DNA of 64,000 bases from a bacterium HR21 (lineage in GTDB: Bacteria; Bacteroidota; Ignavibacteria; Kapaibacteriales; HRBIN21), in contig BEHX01000011.1 of the NCBI GenBank assembly GCA_002898295.1, forward strand, positions 1 to 64,000, in the 5' to 3' direction. Positions 16,399 through 23,564 of the stretch are shown here, one piece after another (within the stretch, counting starts at the first letter, position 1; each line of letters opens with the position of its first letter). The notes below the pieces were generated by a model, which had not been told where the DNA came from, made no database searches, and saw only the letters and a list, made by a program, of their open reading frames with translations. A program made the position numbers and the translations under genes.

Positions 16399-16884
16399 CT
16401 AAATCTCCAACGAATCCCGGGCAATGCTCTTGACCGCGTTGATCACAGCAGTGTTTGCTTCAAAGGCTCGCTGCGCACTGATGAGCTCGACCATTTCCGT
16501 GACGACATTGACGTTCGGGTAGCGGACATACCCTCGGGCGTCTGCATCCGGGTGCGATGGATCGTAGACGAGGCGGAAGGGCGAGGGATCCTGCACCACG
16601 GTGCTGGAGACCACTCGAGGAGGAGTCCACCGGTGGGGAGGTTCGATGGTCGGAGCATGACCGGTGCTGGTCTGCTGGAGCCGGAGTTGGGCACCCAGAG
16701 CTTGCTCGAAGGCATCGGCAGGATGGGCTCGCAGGAGCACAATTTCCCGCCGGTATGGTTCCCCATTGGGTCCACGGGTTGCGTCCGCATTTGCCAGATT
16801 TTTCGCCACGCTGGTCAGACGCTGCCGTTGCACGGCAAGCCCTTGGGCGCTAATTGCCAGGCTTGTGAAGATGTTCCCTGCCAT
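16399..16884 (-). CDS. flgC: Flagellar proximal rod protein FlgC
   Basis: 161 aa. The N-terminal rod motif SLAISAQGLAVQRQRLTSVAKNLANADATRGPNGEPYRR and C-terminal DPSHPDADARGYVRYPNVNVVTEMVELISAQRAFEANTAVINAVKSIARDSLEI are FlgC signatures. Length is slightly above the usual ~140 because of an insertion near 60-90. It follows flgB by 12 nt. Confidence 0.96.
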   Translation of the reverse strand: MAGNIFTSLAISAQGLAVQRQRLTSVAKNLANADATRGPNGEPYRREIVLLRAHPADAFEQALGAQLRLQQTSTGHAPTIEPPHRWTPPRVVSSTVVQDPSPFRLVYDPSHPDADARGYVRYPNVNVVTEMVELISAQRAFEANTAVINAVKSIARDSLEI

Positions 16885-16896
16885 GGTTCCCTGACC

Positions 16897-17322
16897 TTAC
16901 TGCAACGTGCCCCGAATGACAGTCTGCAGGTTTTGAAAGTACCGGGCGACCATCCGTGCCGCGAAGCGGAAGCGGATTTGGGTTTCCAGGAGCTGGCTCA
17001 TCTCCTGGTCCAGGTTCACGTGGGAGATACCAGCGGCATACCGTTCCGGCACCGGCAGAGCTGCGTCGGCGCGCTCGCCTGCCACGGCAGCCGGGTCCGG
17101 GGGACCAATCGGAATATGGCGGGGGTCGCTGCGCACCCCGCGGTTGACTACCCCGTCTTGCTGCTGGAAGAACTCTTCGAAGCGGACACGGTACGGGCGG
17201 TAGTCCGGGGTGGTCGCATTGGCGATATTTTCCGCAATGATCCGCTGCCGGAGTGCGTAGGCATCGAGCGCTCGGTTCAGCAGCGGCAAGCGTTCCCGAA
17301 AGAGCCAGGCACGGATCTTCAT
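16897..17322 (-). CDS. flgB: Flagellar basal-body rod protein FlgB
   Basis: 141 aa from the ATG at 17322 (MKIRAWLFRERLPLLNRALDAYALRQRIIAENIANATTPDYR); the track ORF extends 43 residues into the promoter region and lacks rod similarity there. The 'RQ..IAENIANA.TP.Y' motif and the final NLDQEMSQLLETQIRFRF helix identify the rod protein. It is the first gene of the flgBC-orf87-fliEFGHIJ-motE operon, preceded by a sigma-54-like site. Confidence 0.93.
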   Translation of the reverse strand: MKIRAWLFRERLPLLNRALDAYALRQRIIAENIANATTPDYRPYRVRFEEFFQQQDGVVNRGVRSDPRHIPIGPPDPAAVAGERADAALPVPERYAAGISHVNLDQEMSQLLETQIRFRFAARMVARYFQNLQTVIRGTLQ

Positions 17323-17360
17323 CGCCACACTCGTTCTGGGAGAGGCACCGCACAGTTTCT

Positions 17361-17377
17361 TGCGAATCTCGTGCCAA
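17361..17377 (-). promoter_or_regulatory. Candidate sigma-54 (-24/-12) promoter of the flgB operon
   Basis: On the minus strand the bases read TTGGCACGAGATTCGCA. This has the invariant GG-N10-GC spacing and matches YTGGCACGRNNNTTGCW at all informative positions except one (TC for TT in the -12 box). The predicted start is ~28 nt upstream of the flgB ATG, a sensible leader. RpoN control of flagellar rod genes is known in several phyla; its presence here is inferred. No bacterial enhancer-binding protein gene is in the window. Confidence 0.6.
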
Positions 17378-17426
17378 CTGCGTTCCCGCCTCGGCACTCG
17401 GGGGAGACGGTGCTGCGGCATTCCGG

Positions 17427-17434
17427 TATTTTTG
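17427..17434 (+). promoter_or_regulatory. -7 promoter element TATTTTTG for merR-like gene
   Basis: TATTTTTG fits TAnnTTTG and lies 30 nt upstream of the ATG at 17465. It is in the divergent region shared with the flgB operon, about 50 bp from the sigma-54-like site on the other strand. Confidence 0.5.
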
Positions 17435-17464
17435 TATCGGCGCTCAGGCACGGGACTGAAACAG

Positions 17465-17770
17465 ATGAGGCTCTTCCGGATCGGGGAAGTTGCCCGGCAG
17501 TTGGGGGAACAGCCGCATACGCTGCGGCACTGGGAGCGGCACTTCGGCTGCCCACACCCGCGGCGGGGAAGCTTCGGTGAGCGGCTCTATAGCGAGGACG
17601 ACATCGCCCTCCTGCGGCGTATCCAGCATCTGCTCCGAGTGGAGCGCTTGACACTGGAGCAGGCAAAGCGTCTGTTTGTTCCCCGAACCTCTCCAGAGCG
17701 TGTGAGGCAGGTGCAGCGTGTGCTGCGTGCCCTGCAGCTCCTGGTCGAGCCCACAACGGAAGGCTCTTGA
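17465..17770 (+). CDS. MerR-family transcriptional regulator (DNA-binding domain only)
   Basis: 101 aa from the ATG at 17465; the upstream extension in the track covers promoter sequence. A winged helix of MerR type: FRIGEVARQLGEQPHTLRHWERHFG, RLYSEDDIALLRRIQHLL and RLTLEQAKRLF. No C-terminal effector domain or metal-binding cysteines follow, so it resembles the short 'MerR-like' regulators paired with other FCB genes. It is divergent to flgB and 64 nt upstream of ssb; targets unknown. Confidence 0.85.
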   Translation: MRLFRIGEVARQLGEQPHTLRHWERHFGCPHPRRGSFGERLYSEDDIALLRRIQHLLRVERLTLEQAKRLFVPRTSPERVRQVQRVLRALQLLVEPTTEGS

Positions 17771-17783
17771 GGGCGAAAGTGTG

Positions 17784-17791
17784 TATTTTCG
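17784..17791 (+). promoter_or_regulatory. Possible -7 element TATTTTCG upstream of ssb
   Basis: TATTTTCG differs from TAnnTTTG by one base and sits 44 nt upstream of the ssb ATG. The same octamer occurs upstream of the aldehyde dehydrogenase gene (34684-34691). Weak evidence. Confidence 0.35.
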
Positions 17792-17834
17792 AGGACGCGC
17801 AGTCTTCAGTCACAGGTGCACGGAGGATGGAGCG

Positions 17835-18275
17835 ATGCGGCATTCGTTGAACAAGGTTATGCTCATCGGCAATGTTGGGCGGGAGCCCGAGCTGCGCTAT
17901 ACCGCCGAAGGAGTGCCCGTGGTCACTTTCCGCATGGCAATGACGGAAACCTGGCGTGACCGCGACGGGGCTCTCCGCGAACACACCGAATGGCACACCA
18001 TCGTGGCATGGCGGGAGCTCGCTGAGGTTGTCCACCGCATTGTCCAGAAAGGCGCACGGGTCTATGTCGAAGGGCGGCTTCGGACGCGCGAATTTGAAGA
18101 CCGCAACGGGAATCGCCGCCGGGAGGTGGAAATTCTAGCCGATACCCTGCTGCTGCTCGATCGGCGCCCGCGCGAGGCGCAAGGCACGGCGGCAGAGAGC
18201 AGCTCGGCACCGGATGTCCCGGATGACTACTCGGCTGGTTCGGCGCTCCCACCGGATGACGAAGTCCCATTCTGA
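17835..18275 (+). CDS. ssb: Single-stranded DNA-binding protein
   Basis: 146 aa from the ATG at 17835, preceded by GGAGGATGGAGCG. OB fold: LNKVMLIGNVGREPELRYTAEGVPVVTFRMAMTE, EWHTIVAWRELAEVV, KGARVYVEGRLRTREFEDRNG. The disordered tail ends in the acidic tip DDEVPF, the docking site for replication and repair partners. The long track ORF's first 39 residues overlap merR and are not plausible. Followed 12 nt later by mlaD. Confidence 0.96.
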   Translation: MRHSLNKVMLIGNVGREPELRYTAEGVPVVTFRMAMTETWRDRDGALREHTEWHTIVAWRELAEVVHRIVQKGARVYVEGRLRTREFEDRNGNRRREVEILADTLLLLDRRPREAQGTAAESSSAPDVPDDYSAGSALPPDDEVPF

Positions 18276-18287
18276 ACAGGTTCGGCT

Positions 18288-19235
18288 GTGGAGGAGACGC
18301 GACGGCAGGAATACCGCGTGGGGCTCATCACGCTCGTAGCGCTGGCTCTCTTCCTCCTGGGAGTGACGTGGGGTCGGGGAGTACGGATCGGACCGGGAAC
18401 AGGCGAGCTGCTGCGCCTTCGCTTCCCCGAGGTAGCAGGGCTGGAGCCAGGTGCGCCCGTCTTCGTTGCCGGTGTCCGGCGCGGGAGCGTGGTGGCGCTG
18501 GAGCCGGACAGCACCTCTGTAGTGGTTGTCGTGCAGCTTGAGCGTGGTATTGCGCTGCGGCGCGATGCATTTGCTCGCATCGGCTTGCAAGAGCTCACAG
18601 GGGGACGGAAGGTAGATCTCTTCCCTGGGACCGCTGCCGAACCACTCCCGGAAGGCAGGGAAATTCCCGGCAGAACAACCCCGGACGTTGCTGAGCTGCT
18701 GGGAAGGCTCGGGGAGCTCTCCGGGCAGATTCAGCAGGCGATCTCCCGGCTCGATACGGCAGCCGCAGCCCTGACTGCGATCCTGACTCCGGAGTCCCGC
18801 CGTGCTCTCCAGCAGAGCATCCAGAATGTGAGCGTGCTGAGCCAGCGCTTGCGGGAATTTACCGAGCAGCATCAGGCTGCGCTGGGACAGACAGCCGAGA
18901 ATGTGGCGATGCTCAGCGCAGAGCTCCGCCAGCTGCTCACAACACAACGCCCTGTGGTGGAGTCCACACTGCAGCGCCTGCAGTACACCTCCGTCGCAGC
19001 CGAGCAGACGCTCGGACGCGCCGATAGCCTTGTGCTCGAGCTGCGGGGAGCAACCCAGCGCCTGGTGCCGATTCTCCAAGAGCTGCAAACCGGCAAGAGC
19101 CTGGCAGCTCGCCTGCTAACGGATGACACCTTGGCGCACCAGGTGGATTCCACCCTCGTCCTGCTGCGGGAGTTTGTCGAGCAGGTTCGGCGCTATGGGA
19201 TCAATGTCAATGTCCGCTTGGGGACCCGCCCGTGA
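18288..19235 (+). CDS. MlaD/Mce-family lipid-transport substrate-binding protein
   Basis: 315 aa, GTG start. One N-terminal membrane anchor (YRVGLITLVALALFLLGVTWG), then an MCE domain (~38-120): RFPEVAGLEPGAPVFVAGVRRGSVVAL and ARIGLQELTGGRKVDLFPGT. The remainder is a long helical coiled coil (~140-300). MCE proteins form periplasmic hexamers for phospholipid transport between membranes. The cognate permease and ATPase (mlaE, mlaF) are not here, which is common in this group. Stop overlaps the next start (GTGATG). Confidence 0.87.
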   Translation: MEETRRQEYRVGLITLVALALFLLGVTWGRGVRIGPGTGELLRLRFPEVAGLEPGAPVFVAGVRRGSVVALEPDSTSVVVVVQLERGIALRRDAFARIGLQELTGGRKVDLFPGTAAEPLPEGREIPGRTTPDVAELLGRLGELSGQIQQAISRLDTAAAALTAILTPESRRALQQSIQNVSVLSQRLREFTEQHQAALGQTAENVAMLSAELRQLLTTQRPVVESTLQRLQYTSVAAEQTLGRADSLVLELRGATQRLVPILQELQTGKSLAARLLTDDTLAHQVDSTLVLLREFVEQVRRYGINVNVRLGTRP

Positions 19236-19894
19236 TGGCGACGCAGTCGCGCTCGACACCGACCACGCCGGAGCTTCTCGCTTACATTCAGCGCTACTTC
19301 TCCGCGGAAGATGAGTTCCTGGCTGCGGTGCGGCAGGAGGCTCTCGAAGCGGGCTTTCCCGAAATCTGGATTGCTCCCGAGCAAGGAGCCTTTCTCCAAG
19401 TGCTGCTCCGGGCAATGGGAGCCCGCTTCGTCCTGGAGATTGGAACTTTGGCGGGATACTCGGCAATCATGATGGCGCGGGCGCTGCCGGAGGATGGACA
19501 TCTGATCACTGTGGAGCGAGATCCAGAACGGGCTGCCTTTGCCCGACGGGCTATTGAACGAGCCCGACTGCAACAGAAAATCACCGTCGAGTGCGCCGAT
19601 GCCCGGCAGTGGCTGCGGAGTTTCCATCCGCCCGTCCCGCTGGACTTCGTCTTCCTCGACGCCGATAAACCCAGCTACGGCTTCTACCTCGAACACTGCC
19701 TCCCGCTGCTGCGCATCGGGGGCATTCTCTGCGCTGACAACGCCTTGGCGTGGGGAGAGATTGCTTCGGAGTCGAACGATCCAGACGTCCAGGCGTTACA
19801 GGACTTCAACCGTCGTATGGCAACCCATCCGCAGCTGCAATGTTGTCTGGTGCCCTTAGGCGATGGTATGCTCCTGGGGCTGCGGCGCTGGTAG
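19235..19894 (+). CDS. SAM-dependent O-methyltransferase (family 3, catechol-type)
   Basis: 219 aa. Matches small class I O-methyltransferases: the SAM motif LEIGTLAGYSAIMMARALPEDGHLITVE (~70-95), VFLDADKPSYGFYLE (metal-binding Asp), GGILCADNALAWGEIAS and LGDGMLLGLRR at the end. Family members use Mg2+ to methylate catechol-like hydroxyls; substrate here is unknown. ATG 19235 overlaps the mlaD stop; the gene's 3' end overlaps the next coding region by 55 nt. Confidence 0.9.
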   Translation: MATQSRSTPTTPELLAYIQRYFSAEDEFLAAVRQEALEAGFPEIWIAPEQGAFLQVLLRAMGARFVLEIGTLAGYSAIMMARALPEDGHLITVERDPERAAFARRAIERARLQQKITVECADARQWLRSFHPPVPLDFVFLDADKPSYGFYLEHCLPLLRIGGILCADNALAWGEIASESNDPDVQALQDFNRRMATHPQLQCCLVPLGDGMLLGLRRW

Positions 19895-21201
19895 GAGGGT
19901 TCCTTGTGGCCACTGTGTCTGCCTCCGGGCAAGGCTCCTGGAGCCGCCCTGCGTCGAGCCTCCGTCCAGGCGAACCACTCTTTGCTGATATCTGGCGCAT
20001 CGATACCCGTGCCTATCCGGAAGAGGTGCGACTGTTTGTCCGCATCCGCGACAACACAGGCACCCCGATCACTCACTTGGCACCGCCTTATGCGCCGGAG
20101 GTGTGGCGCCAGTACTGGACACAGCTCCGCGAGCAGCTCGGGCTCTCCCACGTGCCCATCGACAGCTTCACGGTACGGGAGTACAACGAGTGGGACACCA
20201 CTGCCTACGCACTGGTGTTGCTGCTCGACTGCAGCGGGTCGATCACGCCAGTGCTCTCGCTCGTGCACTCTGCCGCGGAGGCGTTCTTTCGCCTCAAGAA
20301 GCCCAGCGATCTCCTGGCGCTGGCTACGTTTAGCGAGCGCTTCGAGCTGATCAGTCCGCTGGAGCGGGACCTCGGGGTACTGAGCGCGCGCTTCCGGGAA
20401 GGGCGGTATCGTGGAATCGGCGTCTATACGGCGGTCTACGATGCGTTGCTCGCCGCTATCGAGCTGCTGCGGCAGGCAGAAACCCCCTTGCGGGCGCTGA
20501 TTCTCTTCTCCGACGGGGATGATAACGCTTCGACCACATCGGCGCTGCAGGTCTATGAGGCTGCCCGTGCTGCCGATGTCAAGCTCTTCACCGTTGGCTT
20601 TGGCTATGCGCAGGATTCCCTCCTGGCAGCGCTCGCGGTCTATACGGGAGGACGCTACTACCCTCTCAGCCGTCCGGAGGAGCTCAATGCCGTCTTGAGC
20701 GAGATTTATCGGAGCCTGCGCAATTTCTACCTGGTACGCTACCGTCCGCCGCTCTACGCGGGGATACACCGTGTCAGGCTCCAGCTCCAACTCTCCGGCG
20801 ATACCCTCATCGCCGAGGGCGAGTATGACACCGCACCCATCACCCCTTTTGACACCGTGAGCAAGCAGTTCGAACGGATTATCCTCTTCGACTTCGACAA
20901 AGCCACACTCCGCCCGGAGGCTATCCCGATCATCGACGAGATTGCCGAGCTCCTCCGGCGTTATCCCCGGATTCGACTCGAGGTGCAGGGGCATACGGAT
21001 AACATTGGGACGCCGGAGTACAATCAGCGCCTCTCCGAAGCACGAGCACAGGCGGTGGTGGATGCCTTGGTTGAGCGAGGGATTGACCGGCGGCGGCTCC
21101 GCCCGCGGGGCTTCGGCATGACCATGCCTGTTGCACCCAACGACACAGAGGAGAACCGCCAGAAGAACCGCCGGACGGTCTTCAAGATTCTGGCGAAGTG
21201 A
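19840..21201 (+). CDS. Secreted VWA-OmpA fusion protein
   Basis: 453 aa from the ATG at 19840, which provides a good signal peptide (MLSGALRRWYAPGAAALVGGFLVATVSASGQ); the track start lies well inside the methyltransferase. Residues ~125-300 are a von Willebrand A domain with a MIDAS motif DCSGS plus LFSDGDDN. Residues ~340-453 are an OmpA-like domain: ILFDFDKATLRPEAIPIIDEIAELL, VQGHTDNIGTPEYNQRLSEARA, NRRTVFKI. It presumably binds peptidoglycan while presenting a metal-dependent adhesion domain. It overlaps its upstream neighbour by 55 nt and ends 3 nt from a convergent gene. Confidence 0.88.
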   Translation: MLSGALRRWYAPGAAALVGGFLVATVSASGQGSWSRPASSLRPGEPLFADIWRIDTRAYPEEVRLFVRIRDNTGTPITHLAPPYAPEVWRQYWTQLREQLGLSHVPIDSFTVREYNEWDTTAYALVLLLDCSGSITPVLSLVHSAAEAFFRLKKPSDLLALATFSERFELISPLERDLGVLSARFREGRYRGIGVYTAVYDALLAAIELLRQAETPLRALILFSDGDDNASTTSALQVYEAARAADVKLFTVGFGYAQDSLLAALAVYTGGRYYPLSRPEELNAVLSEIYRSLRNFYLVRYRPPLYAGIHRVRLQLQLSGDTLIAEGEYDTAPITPFDTVSKQFERIILFDFDKATLRPEAIPIIDEIAELLRRYPRIRLEVQGHTDNIGTPEYNQRLSEARAQAVVDALVERGIDRRRLRPRGFGMTMPVAPNDTEENRQKNRRTVFKILAK

Positions 21202-21204
21202 AGC

Positions 21205-22536
21205 CTAGAAGCCCAGCCGGAGGAGTTCCTCCAGGAGAGCCTCAGCGAACACGTTGCGGCTCTCCCCGTACCGCTGTCCTGGAGGAAGGAAGAGCAGCTC
21301 CGCGTAGGTGTCAACCTCCTCTGCCTGGAAGTCCGAAGAGGTGCATACCGTTGTGCCTTCCTCAGGGCGGAAGTCATTGTCAACGTCGAGGAGTTCTGCG
21401 GCGAAGGGGAGCCGAAGAGGGACGCTGCCGAGGCTATCGGGATGCTCCAGGAGGAGTGCAAGCGGAATCCGCAGCTTGGCGCTATAGCCATGAGGGCGGC
21501 GGGAGACAACGGCTTTCGCACGGCGCCAGAGCGACGAACGGGCGATTTCTTCCCACCGATGGCTGTGGAGAGTGAGCTGGGGAGCGCGCTCGGCAAAATC
21601 CCCAAGCCGGAGGCTGATACCGAGCCGCTCCCAAACTATCCGTGCGGACTTCCGCCGGGAGCGGTCCGACACAGTATCGGTTCGGGGGCGGGCAAACCAG
21701 AAGCGCAGCATGTCGGCAGGACAGGTGTCGCAGCGTCCCGTCACCACGGTCTCGTCTGTTACCCACAGAGCCAGATAGAGGAAACGCTCGTCGTAGGCTG
21801 CCCGCAGCCGGAACGAGGCATCTTCCGGACCGCTCCAGTAGTAGGCTCCGTGGGGAACGTAATCGACTGTGGCGCAGACGGCGTCGCGGGCGTATTCCTC
21901 AAAGCCCTGATGGCGGCGATGAAGGGCAGGCAGCACGATGGAGAAGCGCTGGAGCAGCTTCCCATCGGGGCGCCACCGCCGTTCGTGTTTCTGCAGCCAT
22001 TGGTAGCGGAAGACAACCTCAGAGCTTGTGCCAGCCAGTGTCTGCTCCTGCCATAGCACGAAATTGCCGAACCAGTAGCGGTATCCCCGGATGCTCCAAA
22101 CCCCGTTGCGGTGCTTCTGCGTCACAAAGCAGAGGGTATCGCGGATAGCGACTCCAACTTCCAGGGGCAGTTCCAGGTATGGGACCGGGAAGACCGCAAC
22201 GGCGAGCAAGAAGCCATCCTGGTCAATGAAGGCATAGACCCGCACACGCCGCTGGCGCTCCCGAGGGACCAGGACGGTGAGTGCCAGATCAGGGTATCCG
22301 TCGCCGGAGAAATCTCCCACAGCCCATCCCCAGATTTCGTACGGAGCCCCCAGGGGCAGCTGAGTGCGGACATCGGCAAGGAGCGAGGGGTCAAAGTAGG
22401 CTTCCAGCTTGGGGAGCAGCTCCTCGAAGCTCATCCCGCGCTGAGCAGCTGCCGGGATGGGAGCAGTGCTCCACAGCAGCAGCCCGGCTAACACCCAGGC
22501 GCTGTATCGAGCGCCATCTGCACGAGTCGCTCGCAT
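21205..22536 (-). CDS. Secreted protein with FG-GAP-like and CBM9-like regions
   Basis: 443 aa; not recognised as a named family. Signal peptide at ~1-32 (VLAGLLLWSTAPIPAAAQ). An early GDFSGDGYPDLALTV resembles a calcium-binding FG-GAP/VCBS loop. Around 245-265 LRAAYDERFLYLALWVTDE resembles the CBM9/DOMON carbohydrate-binding fold common in secreted sugar-active proteins, and SAKLRIPLALL is similar to its closing strands. No catalytic residues are evident. Its start overlaps the 3' end of ddl by 49 nt; expression may be coupled. Confidence 0.68.
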   Translation of the reverse strand: MRATRADGARYSAWVLAGLLLWSTAPIPAAAQRGMSFEELLPKLEAYFDPSLLADVRTQLPLGAPYEIWGWAVGDFSGDGYPDLALTVLVPRERQRRVRVYAFIDQDGFLLAVAVFPVPYLELPLEVGVAIRDTLCFVTQKHRNGVWSIRGYRYWFGNFVLWQEQTLAGTSSEVVFRYQWLQKHERRWRPDGKLLQRFSIVLPALHRRHQGFEEYARDAVCATVDYVPHGAYYWSGPEDASFRLRAAYDERFLYLALWVTDETVVTGRCDTCPADMLRFWFARPRTDTVSDRSRRKSARIVWERLGISLRLGDFAERAPQLTLHSHRWEEIARSSLWRRAKAVVSRRPHGYSAKLRIPLALLLEHPDSLGSVPLRLPFAAELLDVDNDFRPEEGTTVCTSSDFQAEEVDTYAELLFLPPGQRYGESRNVFAEALLEELLRLGF

Positions 22537-23534
22537 AGCTCAGGGAAGGGAATCCCTGCCACGTGTGCCGCTTTGGGCAGCAGGCTCAGGGGAGTCATGC
22601 CCGGGATGGTGTTGACTTCCAGGCAGAAGGGTTGTCCCTCATCGTCGAGCCGGAAGTCCACGCGGCTGAAGTGCCGGCAGCCCAGGATCCGGTGGGCGCT
22701 GAGGGCAAGCGTCTGGGTAAATTCCGCGATGTCTTCCGGCAACTCCGCCGGACAGAGGTACTGCGTCTTGCCCGGGGTGTACTTGTGCTCGTAGTCGTAG
22801 ACGCCGCCGTCAGGCACGATTTCCAGCACCGGGAGCGGTTCCTCGCCGAGGATACCGACGGTCAACTCCCGCCCGGCGATGTAGCGCTCTATGAGTACCA
22901 GCTCCGAATACCGAGCTGCTTCGGCAACGGCGGCAGCCAGCTCCTCCGGTGTGGGATCGTGGAGGAAGCTCATTCCAATGGTGGAACCCTGATCGTTGGG
23001 TTTGACGACCAGGTGTGTCCCGAGTTCGGCACAGACGTCTTCCAACACTGTCTCGTTGCGGAGGTGCTCCCGATCGAGCGCGATCCAGCGCGGGGTGGGA
23101 ATCCCCGCGGCAACGAAGAGGAGCTTCGCCACGTGCTTGTCCGTTGCCAGCGCGCTCGAGAGAGCTTGGCTGCCGACGTAGGGCAGACCGCGCAGCTCCA
23201 AGAGCGTCTGAATGCGCCCGTCCTCGCCATAGGGACCATGCAGGACCGGGAAGACAACCTCGACGCCCTCGAACAACGGCGAACCGATGCATTCTACCAG
23301 CGCCCAGGGGGAGAGAGAGCGGAGGAAATCCTCCGAGGGCGGATCACTCCCGAGAGTGGCAAGCTCTTCGTCAGCCAAGAGCCCTCCTGCCCCGCGGGCA
23401 GGGTCGATTGCCAGGACTTCGTGCCCGCGCTCGCGGAGAGCGGCAACAACGGCTCGCCCACTCAGAAGCGAGATGCTGCGCTCCGGGGAAATTCCCCCCA
23501 TGAGGACGGCGACACGCACGGCAGAGCAGCGCAC
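22488..23534 (-). CDS. ddl: D-alanine--D-alanine ligase
   Basis: 348 aa, GTG start at 23534 (a GTG at 23519 is also possible; the promoter motif sits close upstream). ATP-grasp motifs: MGGISPERSISLLSG, VFPVLHGPYGEDGRIQ, LVVKPNDQGSTIGM, VDFRLDDEGQPFCLEVNTIPGMT. It joins two D-alanines for peptidoglycan precursors. No other mur genes flank it. The 3' end overlaps the next gene (443 aa protein) by 49 nt. Confidence 0.96.
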   Translation of the reverse strand: MRCSAVRVAVLMGGISPERSISLLSGRAVVAALRERGHEVLAIDPARGAGGLLADEELATLGSDPPSEDFLRSLSPWALVECIGSPLFEGVEVVFPVLHGPYGEDGRIQTLLELRGLPYVGSQALSSALATDKHVAKLLFVAAGIPTPRWIALDREHLRNETVLEDVCAELGTHLVVKPNDQGSTIGMSFLHDPTPEELAAAVAEAARYSELVLIERYIAGRELTVGILGEEPLPVLEIVPDGGVYDYEHKYTPGKTQYLCPAELPEDIAEFTQTLALSAHRILGCRHFSRVDFRLDDEGQPFCLEVNTIPGMTPLSLLPKAAHVAGIPFPELCERLVQMALDTAPGC

Positions 23535-23546
23535 CGTGGAACCACT

Positions 23547-23555
23547 GCAAAAATA
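23547..23555 (-). promoter_or_regulatory. -7 promoter element TATTTTTGC for ddl
   Basis: The minus strand reads TATTTTTGC (TAnnTTTGC) directly after the stop of the BamA-like gene and 12 nt before the ddl GTG. A start site ~7 nt downstream would give a very short leader (near leaderless) for the GTG at 23534 and ~20 nt for the GTG at 23519. Confidence 0.55.
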
Positions 23556-23564
23556 CAGGCTCCC

